Shown here one piece after another: positions 50,301 through 57,672 of a stretch of DNA of 64,000 nt. Positions within the stretch are counted from its first letter, which is position 1; each line of letters begins with the position of its first letter. The notes beneath the pieces were generated by a model that had not been told where the DNA came from, ran no database searches, and worked only from the letters and a program-made list of their open reading frames with translations. This DNA comes from Gammaproteobacteria bacterium (GTDB taxonomy: Bacteria > Pseudomonadota > Gammaproteobacteria > Steroidobacterales > Foliamicaceae): positions 19,842-83,841 of the forward strand of contig JAPPHC010000014.1 of NCBI GenBank assembly GCA_028821145.1. Reading direction: 5' to 3'. The translations under genes and the position numbers were made by a program.

Positions 50301-50522
50301 GGACTGGCCCGGGAACTCCGTTCGAATGATGACCTGGGTGTCGGTGAGGTCCGGTATGGCGTCCAGCGGCGTCCGCTCGAGAGAAAGCCAGCCCGCCAGC
50401 GCAAGTCCTGCGGCCAGCGTCAGCACGATGACGGGATTGCCCGCCGACCAGGCGATCAGCCGGGCAATGGCCGAGTCCGACGGGTCCCGGCCGGCCAGTT
50501 CGTTTACGGGGAGATCCGCCAT
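47361..50522 (-). CDS. cusA: CusA/CzcA-type RND heavy-metal efflux pump
   Basis: A 1053-residue inner-membrane proton-driven pump with 12 membrane helices and two large periplasmic loops. The transmembrane proton-relay acid is present in GGIAIAIGTMVDASIVMVEN. The segment MDMVSTGVRTPVG carries the methionine equivalent to the metal-binding Met672 of E. coli CusA, so copper/silver is more likely than zinc/cobalt. It is the last gene of an operon: small Cys-rich protein, TolC-type channel, adaptor, pump. Periplasmic metal would be expelled across the outer membrane. Confidence 0.92.
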   Translation of the reverse strand: MADLPVNELAGRDPSDSAIARLIAWSAGNPVIVLTLAAGLALAGWLSLERTPLDAIPDLTDTQVIIRTEFPGQSPQIVEDLVTYPLSANMLGLPRTKDVRGSSMFGTSFVYVIFEDDVDLYWARSRIVEALSRLSTELPPGARPQIGPDATGVGWIYQYALVDETGRTDLAQLRSLQDWFLKLELAGVDGVAEVASVGGFVREYQVLIDPNKLRAYDVSIRRISEAVQAASSEVGGRVLEQGESEFVIRSSGYVEDRLDLEQLVVYAQDGTPVTLADVSRIVEGPALRRGIVELNGAGETIAGIVVMRDGENALEVIGRVKAKLAELERGLPDGVRIVTTYDRAPLIEGAVSYLVRKLIEEGIAVALVIVVFLLHIRSAFVALITLPLGVLGAFVIMSTQGITANIMSLGGIAIAIGTMVDASIVMVENANRRISEIRPGSGRGARRRAVIRAAQEVGPGIFFSLLIITVSFLPVFALTGESYRLFAPLAFTKTYAMAFAAALSVTLVPVLIVLLLRGRIRVRNPVSEFAARLYAPCLRMTLRFKWITVAAAAVLIASSVVPLSRLGSEFMPPLYEGELLYMPTTLPGVSSTKIREVLGQTNRVIAAAPEVESVFGKAGRADTATDPAPLTMIESWIRLKPQSEWREGMTPEGLVEDLNSRLQMPGLVNSWGYPINIRMDMVSTGVRTPVGVKITGDDLGELERLAREVESVVGTVPGTRTALADRVLGGNYLEILPDRSELARRNIDMGVFQSVIQTALGGMKLAESVEGRERYDIMLRYDRPFRETSADLENILVPTPTGAHIPLAELARVTFTEGPPMIRSENARLTGWVFVDIEGRDLGGYVAEARNLVDRSVSLPPGYAIEWSGQYEQIQAAGERLNIAIPSAIGLIFLLLMLHFGRLDRTAMIMLSLPFALIGGLWAVWMAGYNLSVAVAVGFIALGGVAAETAVVMVMYIDNHVREDRPANLEELALSISVGSALRLRPILMTVITVLAGLSPIFLTSGLGADVMRRIALPMLGGMVSTTVLTLLVIPAVYFAWVGRKLPPAALDE

Positions 50523-50526
50523 GCCG

Positions 50527-50742
50527 CTAGTGGCGGTGCCCGCCGCGAGCGTCGTCCGGCTGTGAATCGAGCTTCGCCAGTCCCTCGCGCAGATTGGCCT
50601 CGGAATCCAGCATGAACTGCCCGCTCACGACCACCCTTTCACCCGCGTTCAGGCCCGCGAGGATTTCTGTGCGCCCACCCCCCGCCGCGCCGGTTTCCAC
50701 CCGCCGGCCGGCAAACCGGCCGGCGCCCAGTGCGACGATCAC
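50527..50742 (-). pseudogene. C-terminal remnant of the RND adaptor (after an in-frame stop)
   Basis: 71 residues that continue the adaptor in the same reading frame: VIVALGAGRFAGRRVETG, then GLNAGERVVVSGQFMLDSEANL, the conserved membrane-proximal end of CusB-like proteins. It is cut off from the rest by TAA at 50746-50748, one codon (CAC) before this GTG. The GTG could serve as a reinitiation start, but the fragment alone cannot form an adaptor. It ends four bases before the pump gene. Confidence 0.7.
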
Positions 50743-50745
50743 GTG

Positions 50746-51795
50746 TTAGCCCCGGCTGTCGCGAAGCAGAGCCTCGGTCGGCACGGAAAGACGAGATACT
50801 CCCGCGCCCAGGCTGAATTGAATGTCCGCATAAGCGCCCGGGCGCAATGCTCCGGATGCGTTGTCCACCTCGATGCGAACGTCCGCGGTTCGCGTCCTGG
50901 GGTCGATCGTGGGATAGATGTAATCCACGGTCCCCTGCTCCGCCGCTTCCGGCGCGCTGGGAAAATCAAGCGAAACGGTCTGGCCGGCCGCAACCAGGGC
51001 CAGGTCGGCTTCCGGAATGGAGGCGATGACCCAGACTCCGGCGTACGACTGCAGCCGCATGATCGGAGTTCCCGGCTTGACGTAGTCGCCGTCCCGCACC
51101 GCAAGGTCGGCAACTGTCCCGGCGGCTTCCGCGTAGACGGGCAGGCGCTCGATCACCTCGCGGCTCTCGACCAGTTGATCGATTGCGGCAGCCTGCATGC
51201 CGTCGGAAATCAGCCGCTGCCGTCCGGAATCGATGCGCGTTCCGCGGCCCGCTTCAAGGGCTGCAAGAAAGTCCTTCTGCGCGGCGATCAAGGCGGGACT
51301 GTAAACGCGGTACAGGAGCTCGCCGCGTGCGACGTCGTCACCCTGGGCGCGCACGGCAAGGTCCTCGATCCAGCCTTCCAGCCGGGCAACCGAAACCGAC
51401 TCCAGCCGTTCGTTGCTGACCACGTTGCCGAAGGCCCGCACCGACTGATCGAGGTAGGCAGTCTCTACCGGGGCCGTGCGCACCCCCATGGTCTGGATCA
51501 TCTCCGGGGACACCTGAACTATCGGTCCAGGGCCCGAACCGGATTGCGGCTCTATCGAGACCGCGACCAGGTCCATGCCGCAAATGGGACAGGTGTGATC
51601 GGGATCGCCGGAAACGACGTGCGGGTGCATCGGGCAGGCGTATATCGGCTCCGCTGCGGCCGGCATCGGAGACGCGGCCGGCTCCGGAGACGCGCCCTGG
51701 AGCGCTTCGGCGCCGGGCCCGTTTCCTCCGCAGGCGTTGATTGCCAGCAGCGTCAACAGCGCAAGAGCGCCGCACAAGACTGTGGATTTGTTCAT
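50746..51795 (-). CDS. cusB: RND efflux membrane-fusion adaptor (CusB-like), interrupted at its C-terminus
   Basis: A 349-residue periplasmic adaptor. It has a lipoprotein-like signal (LLAINACGG), a heavy-metal-binding domain with YACPMHPH...HTCPICGMDLV, and the usual barrel-sandwich and coiled regions, ending ALLRDSRG followed by TAA. The next codons of the same frame encode the missing conserved tail, so the TAA is a nonsense change inside the gene, not a frameshift. Without readthrough or reinitiation the adaptor loses its membrane-proximal domain. The start overlaps the TolC-type gene by ATGA. Confidence 0.8.
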   Translation of the reverse strand: MNKSTVLCGALALLTLLAINACGGNGPGAEALQGASPEPAASPMPAAAEPIYACPMHPHVVSGDPDHTCPICGMDLVAVSIEPQSGSGPGPIVQVSPEMIQTMGVRTAPVETAYLDQSVRAFGNVVSNERLESVSVARLEGWIEDLAVRAQGDDVARGELLYRVYSPALIAAQKDFLAALEAGRGTRIDSGRQRLISDGMQAAAIDQLVESREVIERLPVYAEAAGTVADLAVRDGDYVKPGTPIMRLQSYAGVWVIASIPEADLALVAAGQTVSLDFPSAPEAAEQGTVDYIYPTIDPRTRTADVRIEVDNASGALRPGAYADIQFSLGAGVSRLSVPTEALLRDSRG

Positions 51796-53024
51796 GGTGT
51801 CACCATCATGGAATTGAGTCGTGCCACGGCGCTGTCCCGCCGGGCCTGTTCACGGGCGATCCGGGCCAGCAGGACCAGCTCGGCCAGTTCGCCGTCGATG
51901 ATCGGGGAATAGTCGCCCGTTCCCGATTCGTACCTCGTGCGCTGCGCCGCCACCTGTTCGCGAATGGCCGGGACCTTGGCGTTCAGTGCGCCCATGGCAG
52001 CCTCGGCGGCGCGGCGTGTCGCATCCAGGGCCGAATACCGTGCGGCGGCCCCTCTCGCGGCGGCCGTTCGGCGGCTTACGGCGCTCTCCCGCTGTGCCCT
52101 GGCCGCGCGCAGGGCGGGCGCCTGAGAGCGGTTGCCCCAAATTGGAACGCTGAAGGTCACGGCCGCCGATACCCAGTCATCGCCGGGGAAGCGCACGTCC
52201 GTGCCGCCGGAATCGCGTTGCTGCCAGGTCAGCTGCACGCCCCAGTCCGGCTTCCAGGCCGCCTGCGCCCGCTCGACGCCGGCTTCGGCTACGGCAACTT
52301 CTGCCCCGGCCAACCGAACCGCATGAAAGGCATCAGGATTTCCCGACCAGATCGTCGGTTCAATCGGCGGCAGGGGGACGGTGCCGACTCTGCCGACCAG
52401 GTCCGCAAGACGCGCGTCGACATCGGCATCCTCCGCCTGAAGATCGGCCAGCGAACGGGCGACTTCCGCCCGCTGCAGGTCGATCTCGGCCAGTCGGAAA
52501 AGCACGGGACGGCCCGCGGCAATCTCACCCTGAACGATCTGTTCCAGTTCTGTGTACAGCGAATCCTGGCGGTGCAGCAGCGCCAGCTCTTCTGCGATCC
52601 GTCGCCTGTCGAGAAGGGCGACCAGCAACTCCGAACGCATGTGCGCAAACTGCATGGCCTCCAGGGCCTCGTTGCGTACGGCGCCTCGCCTCGCCTGTGC
52701 CGAACGGGCTGCGCGCGCACTGCGATTGGGTATCTGCTGGCTTACGCCCAGCGCCTTGTTGGTGGGCAGGTAGGTGCGAAACGAAGGATCCGACAGGGGA
52801 AAGTTGTTGATTCCCACCGACACTACGGGATCGGGCCAGGCCACGGCAGCAAGCGCGTCCTCGCGATAGGCGCTGGACTCGAGGCGCAGGGCCTCAAGCG
52901 CGGGGTGTTCCTTCAGGCGCGCCTCAAGCTCGGGGAAACTCTGCCCGAGAACGGGCGGGGCGCCCAGCACGAGACCGAGCGAGCACGCAAGCAACGAAAA
53001 CGGATTTTGACTTTTTTCAGCCAT
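51792..53024 (-). CDS. TolC-family outer-membrane efflux channel (CusC-like)
   Basis: A 410-residue protein with a signal peptide (ending VLGQ). Two repeats of long helices with Ala/Arg-rich heptads are typical of TolC-family trimers, with short beta strands such as WPDPVVSVGINNFP at the usual place. It forms the outer-membrane duct for the RND pump. The ATG at 53024 is preceded by GGGGAGAT. It overlaps the adaptor gene by ATGA. Confidence 0.88.
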   Translation of the reverse strand: MAEKSQNPFSLLACSLGLVLGAPPVLGQSFPELEARLKEHPALEALRLESSAYREDALAAVAWPDPVVSVGINNFPLSDPSFRTYLPTNKALGVSQQIPNRSARAARSAQARRGAVRNEALEAMQFAHMRSELLVALLDRRRIAEELALLHRQDSLYTELEQIVQGEIAAGRPVLFRLAEIDLQRAEVARSLADLQAEDADVDARLADLVGRVGTVPLPPIEPTIWSGNPDAFHAVRLAGAEVAVAEAGVERAQAAWKPDWGVQLTWQQRDSGGTDVRFPGDDWVSAAVTFSVPIWGNRSQAPALRAARAQRESAVSRRTAAARGAAARYSALDATRRAAEAAMGALNAKVPAIREQVAAQRTRYESGTGDYSPIIDGELAELVLLARIAREQARRDSAVARLNSMMVTP

Positions 53025-53103
53025 CTTGATCTCCCCTTGAGGGAAATGAGCGGGTACGGAAGCGCACCGGGCATCCGCCCGGTGCGAGCATTGCGCTCAA
53101 TGG

Positions 53104-53505
53104 CTAGATCAGCAGGCGTTGCTTCAGAAGTACGGGTGTTTGAGCAACCCGTGGGGGCGCGGGAGGCGGTCCGATATTTCGAACCGTTTGCGGGCGAACG
53201 GAGACGGGTGCGTGGCCCGCAATCGCCGACGCCGGATTGAATTCCGGCGGATGACTGGATGCAATGGCCTTGAAGGCCGGGGACGCCGGTGCCGGCTCGT
53301 AGTCGTCGCAATCGGCACACTGCGGGAATTCGCCGTGCTGCGATTCGCGATGCCTGTTCTCAGGGGATTCGGAACATAAGGGATCCCCGGCAACCGTTCC
53401 CCTTGCATGGGCCAGCAGGTCCTCCAGGCAATGGCAGGCCAGCGCCGGCTGCATCACCAGTACGGCGCCGACCAGGGCAAGCGATATGCGTCGGAGGGCC
53501 TTCAT
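53104..53505 (-). CDS. Small exported Cys/His-containing protein heading the metal-efflux operon
   Basis: A 133-residue protein with a signal peptide (LALVGAVLVMQPALA) followed at once by CHCLEDLLAHA, and later FPQCADCDDYEP. The cysteine pairs and neighbouring His/Asp could bind soft metals. Its tail is Pro-rich. Proteins of this size and composition often head Cus-type operons; the resemblance to DUF2946-like families is only superficial. The gene precedes the TolC-type gene by 79 bases on the same strand. Confidence 0.75.
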   Translation of the reverse strand: MKALRRISLALVGAVLVMQPALACHCLEDLLAHARGTVAGDPLCSESPENRHRESQHGEFPQCADCDDYEPAPASPAFKAIASSHPPEFNPASAIAGHAPVSVRPQTVRNIGPPPAPPRVAQTPVLLKQRLLI

Positions 53506-53568
53506 CTGCGCACCGATTATACGCTTTCCGGGCGAAGTCCCTGAGCTGCAAGGCGTTTTTGGCCCGAT

Positions 53569-54822
53569 TCAGGTCCCCTTCGGTTTGCCCTTGCCGCGGG
53601 GCAGCAGCAACAGCAGCGCCGGTCCGAGCACCAGCAGCGCCATCGCCGGCAGCAGCACCAGAAGATACGAACCCTGACGGTCGAAGGTGAGCCCGAATAT
53701 CACGGGGCTGGTCGCGGTTATGAAAGCCTGGCAGATCATGATCAGCGAGTACACGCGCCCGTAGGATGCAAGGTCGAATTCGCGCGCAATCATGTACGGC
53801 AAGGCGGCGAATTTCGCGCCCGCGGCCAGGCCCACGCAAGCCGCCGCGCCCATCACCGTCCACACGGGAAGTTCCGGCAGGGCCAGCAATCCGCAGGCAG
53901 CCGCCCCGACGGCCAGTGCCACAAAAGCCAGGCCCGGCGCCCACACGTAATCGATCAGATATCCGCCGCCCACTCTTCCCACCATGATGAACAGACCGAT
54001 CAGGCTGAACAGCGCCGCCGCCTGCCGCCCCGAATAACCGGCGTCCTCGAGGATGGGAACAAAACTGGAAATCATCCCCGAGAGGCCGAACGTCGCCGCG
54101 CAGAATGCGATTGCCATGATCCAGAAGGTTCGGGACCGAACCGCCAGCCGGAATCCCGAGTCGGGCCCGGCCTGACCCGGCCGGGCAGGCGCCTCGTTCT
54201 CCTTCGGCGGGGGTTCGGCCGCCTTGCGCGGAGCATCCTTCAAACCCAGGATCAGGACAGGAACCCCCACCAGGAGAATGAGCGCGGAGACTCCGTAAAA
54301 GCCGGCGCGCCAGTTGAAGTAATCCATCAGGGTGGCGACATAGGGTGGCAAGAATAGTGCCGCCAGTCCGCTGCCCGAAAGCAGAATGCCGAAGGCCAGG
54401 CCGCGCTTGCGCTCGAACCATCCGGCCACATACCGCGTCAGCGCGATCGAGGAGGCGCCCATGCCAAGGACGGTTGCGATCGACCAGGATGCGTAGAAGC
54501 GCGGCAGCCAGTCGCTGCTCGTGCCGATGAGCGCCATGCCCAGGCCATAGCCCACCGTGCCCCAGATCACCAGGGGCCGGGCGCCGTAGCGATCGCAAAG
54601 CCAGCCGACGAGCGGCGCCAGGCTCGCAGCGGTCATCGTGGATACCGTAAAGCTCAGGGCCACCTCGGCGCGCGACCAGCCGAAGGCTTCCCCCAGGGGG
54701 ATGGTAAGAACGCCCAAAAGGTAAACCGGCACGGTGCCGAAACTGAACACCTTGCCGACCAGGGCCGCGCCCAGCGGCCGCCAGCCGCGGCGAAACTCGC
54801 TCCAGGGACTGTCAGGGCTCAT
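53569..54822 (-). CDS. MFS transporter, oxalate/formate antiporter-like (paralogue 1)
   Basis: A 417-residue, 12-helix carrier with a central hydrophilic loop (GLKDAPRKAAEPPPKENE). Family hallmarks are EAFGWSRAEVALSFTV and WLCDRYGARPLV (motif A). It is clearly paralogous to the gene immediately upstream (same motifs throughout), with a 52-base gap, so a tandem duplication. These carriers move small organic acids. ATG 54822. The substrate is unknown. Confidence 0.88.
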   Translation of the reverse strand: MSPDSPWSEFRRGWRPLGAALVGKVFSFGTVPVYLLGVLTIPLGEAFGWSRAEVALSFTVSTMTAASLAPLVGWLCDRYGARPLVIWGTVGYGLGMALIGTSSDWLPRFYASWSIATVLGMGASSIALTRYVAGWFERKRGLAFGILLSGSGLAALFLPPYVATLMDYFNWRAGFYGVSALILLVGVPVLILGLKDAPRKAAEPPPKENEAPARPGQAGPDSGFRLAVRSRTFWIMAIAFCAATFGLSGMISSFVPILEDAGYSGRQAAALFSLIGLFIMVGRVGGGYLIDYVWAPGLAFVALAVGAAACGLLALPELPVWTVMGAAACVGLAAGAKFAALPYMIAREFDLASYGRVYSLIMICQAFITATSPVIFGLTFDRQGSYLLVLLPAMALLVLGPALLLLLPRGKGKPKGT

Positions 54823-54874
54823 CGGGGCGACATAAGCGGTTGGGAGCCTTCGCCGTGCAGGTTCCTGTCTTGGG

Positions 54875-56131
54875 TCAGTGCCCCGCTACGGGACCGCGGC
54901 CTTTCTTCAGGAAAAGAAGCAATGCGGGGCCCAGCACCAGCAGCACCCCGGACAGCAATAGCAGAGAGCGATAGCTGCCGGTCTGATCGAAGGCGTAACC
55001 GAAGATCGGGGGGCTGATGGCGGTGATGACCGCCACGCCCACGACCAGCAGCGAATAGACCCGGCCGTAGGACTCAAGACCGAACTCGCGGGCAGCCAGA
55101 TAGGAAAGGGCGTCCCACTCCGCGCCGGCCGCCAGGCCCAGGCAGAACGCGGCGACAACCACAAGCCAAACCGGAAGCGCCGGCAGAATCAGCAGGCCGC
55201 AGGTGATGGCGCCGAAGGCCAGCGCCACGAAGGTCAGCCCCGGGGCCCAGAGCTTGTCCAGCAGGTAGCCCACGCCCAGCCTTCCCACCATCACGAACAG
55301 ACCGATCAGGCCGGTCAGCGCACCGGCCTGTCCGGCGCCGTAGCCGACGTCCCTGAGGATCGGATTGAAGCTGGAAATCAGTCCGGCAATGCCGAATGTG
55401 GCGGCGCAGAATGCGATCGACATCAGCCAGAAGGCCCGGCTCTCGAAGGCCAGGCGAAAGCCGCTGGGGCGCTGGACGGGCACGCCTCCGCCGGAGGCGT
55501 TGTCACCCCCGGAAGTGTTGGCGGGCGCCGTCTTTTTCGGGGCGTCCTTCATTCCCGCCACAACGACCGGAACGCCGATCAGCAGGATCGCCGCCGACAA
55601 ACCCAGGTAGCCCGCCCGCCAATCGAAGTTCTCGATCAGGTAGGCCACGAACGGCGGAGCGGTAAATGCGGTAAGGCCGCTGCCCATCAGCATGATGCCG
55701 AGCGCCAGGCCGCGCTTGCTCTCGAACCAGCCCGCCACGAACCGGGTCAGCGCGATCGCCGATGCGCCCACGCCGAGCATCGTCGCCAACGACCACGATG
55801 CGTAGTAGCGCAGCAGCCAGTCGCTGCTGGTCGCGATGATCGCCATGCCCAGGCCGTAGCCCACCGTGCCCGCAATCACCAATGGACGCGAACCGAAGCG
55901 GTCGCAAAGCCAGCCGACCAGCGGCGACAGGCTGGCCGAGGTGAAGGTGGCGACCGTGAAACTGAACGTCACTTCGGCCCGCGACCAGCCGAAGGCCTCG
56001 CCCAGCGGGACCGTGAAGACGCCCACCACGTAGATCGGAATGGTGCCGAAGCTGAAGGCCTTGCCGATGACGGCGGAAGCCAGCGGCTTCCATCCAACGC
56101 GGAACTCATTCCAGGGACTGACCGAATTCAT
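54875..56131 (-). CDS. MFS transporter, oxalate/formate antiporter-like (paralogue 2)
   Basis: A 418-residue carrier strongly similar to its neighbour: SPWNEFRVGWKPLASAVIGK, EAFGWSRAEVTFSFTV and WLCDRFGSRPLV all match. The start is chosen by comparison with the paralogue, whose ATG aligns with ATG 56131; an ATG and two weaker starts lie upstream in frame. Conserved bases just before both starts (TATGT..GC.CC.ATG) show the duplicated unit includes upstream DNA. It probably shares a transcript with paralogue 1. Confidence 0.87.
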   Translation of the reverse strand: MNSVSPWNEFRVGWKPLASAVIGKAFSFGTIPIYVVGVFTVPLGEAFGWSRAEVTFSFTVATFTSASLSPLVGWLCDRFGSRPLVIAGTVGYGLGMAIIATSSDWLLRYYASWSLATMLGVGASAIALTRFVAGWFESKRGLALGIMLMGSGLTAFTAPPFVAYLIENFDWRAGYLGLSAAILLIGVPVVVAGMKDAPKKTAPANTSGGDNASGGGVPVQRPSGFRLAFESRAFWLMSIAFCAATFGIAGLISSFNPILRDVGYGAGQAGALTGLIGLFVMVGRLGVGYLLDKLWAPGLTFVALAFGAITCGLLILPALPVWLVVVAAFCLGLAAGAEWDALSYLAAREFGLESYGRVYSLLVVGVAVITAISPPIFGYAFDQTGSYRSLLLLSGVLLVLGPALLLFLKKGRGPVAGH

Positions 56132-56295
56132 TGGCGCAACATACGCCCTTCCCATCACCAAAAGCAAGCGAAGGCGATTGCCGCCGGCCGCCGGTAACGG
56201 GACCGGCCCTCTGCCGGAGACGCCCTCCGTCCCAGGCTCGGTCGCCCGTAGAATAGCGCCCTCACGCTCCGTCGTTTTCCGGACCGAACCCCGCC

Positions 56296-57672
56296 TTGAA
56301 CCAGACCACCGCTTCAGCCGCGCCTTCCGTGCCGTTCCATCAACGTCTGACCTGGGGCATGGGTTCGCTGGGCACGATCACCTACCTGAACGTGTTCACG
56401 GCGCTGGCCATGTATTACCTGACCCTGGTCCTGAAGGTGGACCCGGCGCTGGCCGGCACCATGATCACTGCCGCACGCCTGGTGGACGCCTTCAGCGACC
56501 CGCTCATGGGCTGGGTGACGGACCACACCCGCAGCCGCTGGGGCCGGCGCCGCCCGTACCTGCTCCTGGGCGCCGTGATTTGCGCCGCGTCGCTGCCGGC
56601 CGTGTTTTCCATTCACGGCATGTCCGACGCGGTACCGCCCTCTTCCGTTCTGGTCATGGCGGTGCTGATCGCCTATTCGCTCGGATTCACGATCTTCAAC
56701 GTGCCGTATCTCACGATTCCCGTGGAGATGACCACCGACCGGATGCAGCGCCTGAGCCTGATGAGCTATCGCTCCGTGTGCATGATGATTGGCGCGGCGC
56801 TGGGCGCCTCCATCGCCCCCGCCATGCTCGAGTTCCTGGGCGGCGACACCGACGCCGCGGCCTATCAGACCATGGGGCTCATCATCGGCGCCGTGGTGCT
56901 TGCCGCGATGCTCACCGCGTTTTTCGGCACCCACCGCGCCTGGTCCGCCCCGGTTACCGAGCAGCCCAAGCTGTCCATATGGAAACAGGCCGACACGCTG
57001 CTTCAGAACCGGCCCTTCCTGCTTCTCATCGGGGCCAAGTGCACGCAGTTCGTAGCCCTGGCCGTCACCGGCGGGACCGTAGTCTTCCTGTTCACCGTGG
57101 TGCTCAAGCAGCCCCTGACGCTGCTGCCCTACCTCGCCATTTCCACCAGCCTCACCCTCGTCGTGGCAATTCCGTTCTGGAAGAAGTGCGGCGAACACAT
57201 CACCAAGCGCCGCGGCGTGCTGATCGGCGCCGGCGCGGAAGTGTTCGTAAGCTTCAGCTGGCTCCTGGTCAACGAAGACTGGAGCCGGGAGGCCATGATC
57301 CTGTTCCTCGTGGCCCGCGGCATCTTCTCGGGCTTCTTTGCCGGGGCAATCCTTCTGTATTCGCAAGCCATGTGGCTGGACACCATCGACTACGACCAGC
57401 AGCGCACCGGGCTGCGCCGGGAAGGCCTCTATACGTCGGTCTATGTGTTCGTCGAGAGGCTCGGCTATTCGACCGGGCCGCTGCTGCTGGGCCTCATTCT
57501 CAAGGCCTCCGGTTTCGACTCCCAGGTCGCGCCGGAAGAACAGCCGGCCAGCGCGGCGGCGGCTATCCTGTTCTGCATGGTAGCGATTCCGGCGCTGGCG
57601 CAAGTGTGCATGATGCTGTTCGTCTGGCTCTACAGATTGCCTGAAACCATCAAAGGAATTTCAAGGATATAA
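56296..57672 (+). CDS. GPH-family (MelB-like) sugar:cation symporter
   Basis: A 458-residue carrier. The TARLVDAFSDPLMGWVTDHTRSRWGRRRPY segment is the GPH-family cation-binding motif (given here in part: DAFSDPLMGWVTDHT), and IFNVPYLTIPVEMT and LDTIDYDQQRTGLRREGL follow at the expected places. It would import a glycoside coupled to Na+ or H+. The TTG at 56296 is the likely start, since no ATG lies nearby. It is transcribed divergently from the MFS pair and ends just ahead of acnA, but a shared role with aconitase is not evident. Confidence 0.87.
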   Translation: MNQTTASAAPSVPFHQRLTWGMGSLGTITYLNVFTALAMYYLTLVLKVDPALAGTMITAARLVDAFSDPLMGWVTDHTRSRWGRRRPYLLLGAVICAASLPAVFSIHGMSDAVPPSSVLVMAVLIAYSLGFTIFNVPYLTIPVEMTTDRMQRLSLMSYRSVCMMIGAALGASIAPAMLEFLGGDTDAAAYQTMGLIIGAVVLAAMLTAFFGTHRAWSAPVTEQPKLSIWKQADTLLQNRPFLLLIGAKCTQFVALAVTGGTVVFLFTVVLKQPLTLLPYLAISTSLTLVVAIPFWKKCGEHITKRRGVLIGAGAEVFVSFSWLLVNEDWSREAMILFLVARGIFSGFFAGAILLYSQAMWLDTIDYDQQRTGLRREGLYTSVYVFVERLGYSTGPLLLGLILKASGFDSQVAPEEQPASAAAAILFCMVAIPALAQVCMMLFVWLYRLPETIKGISRI

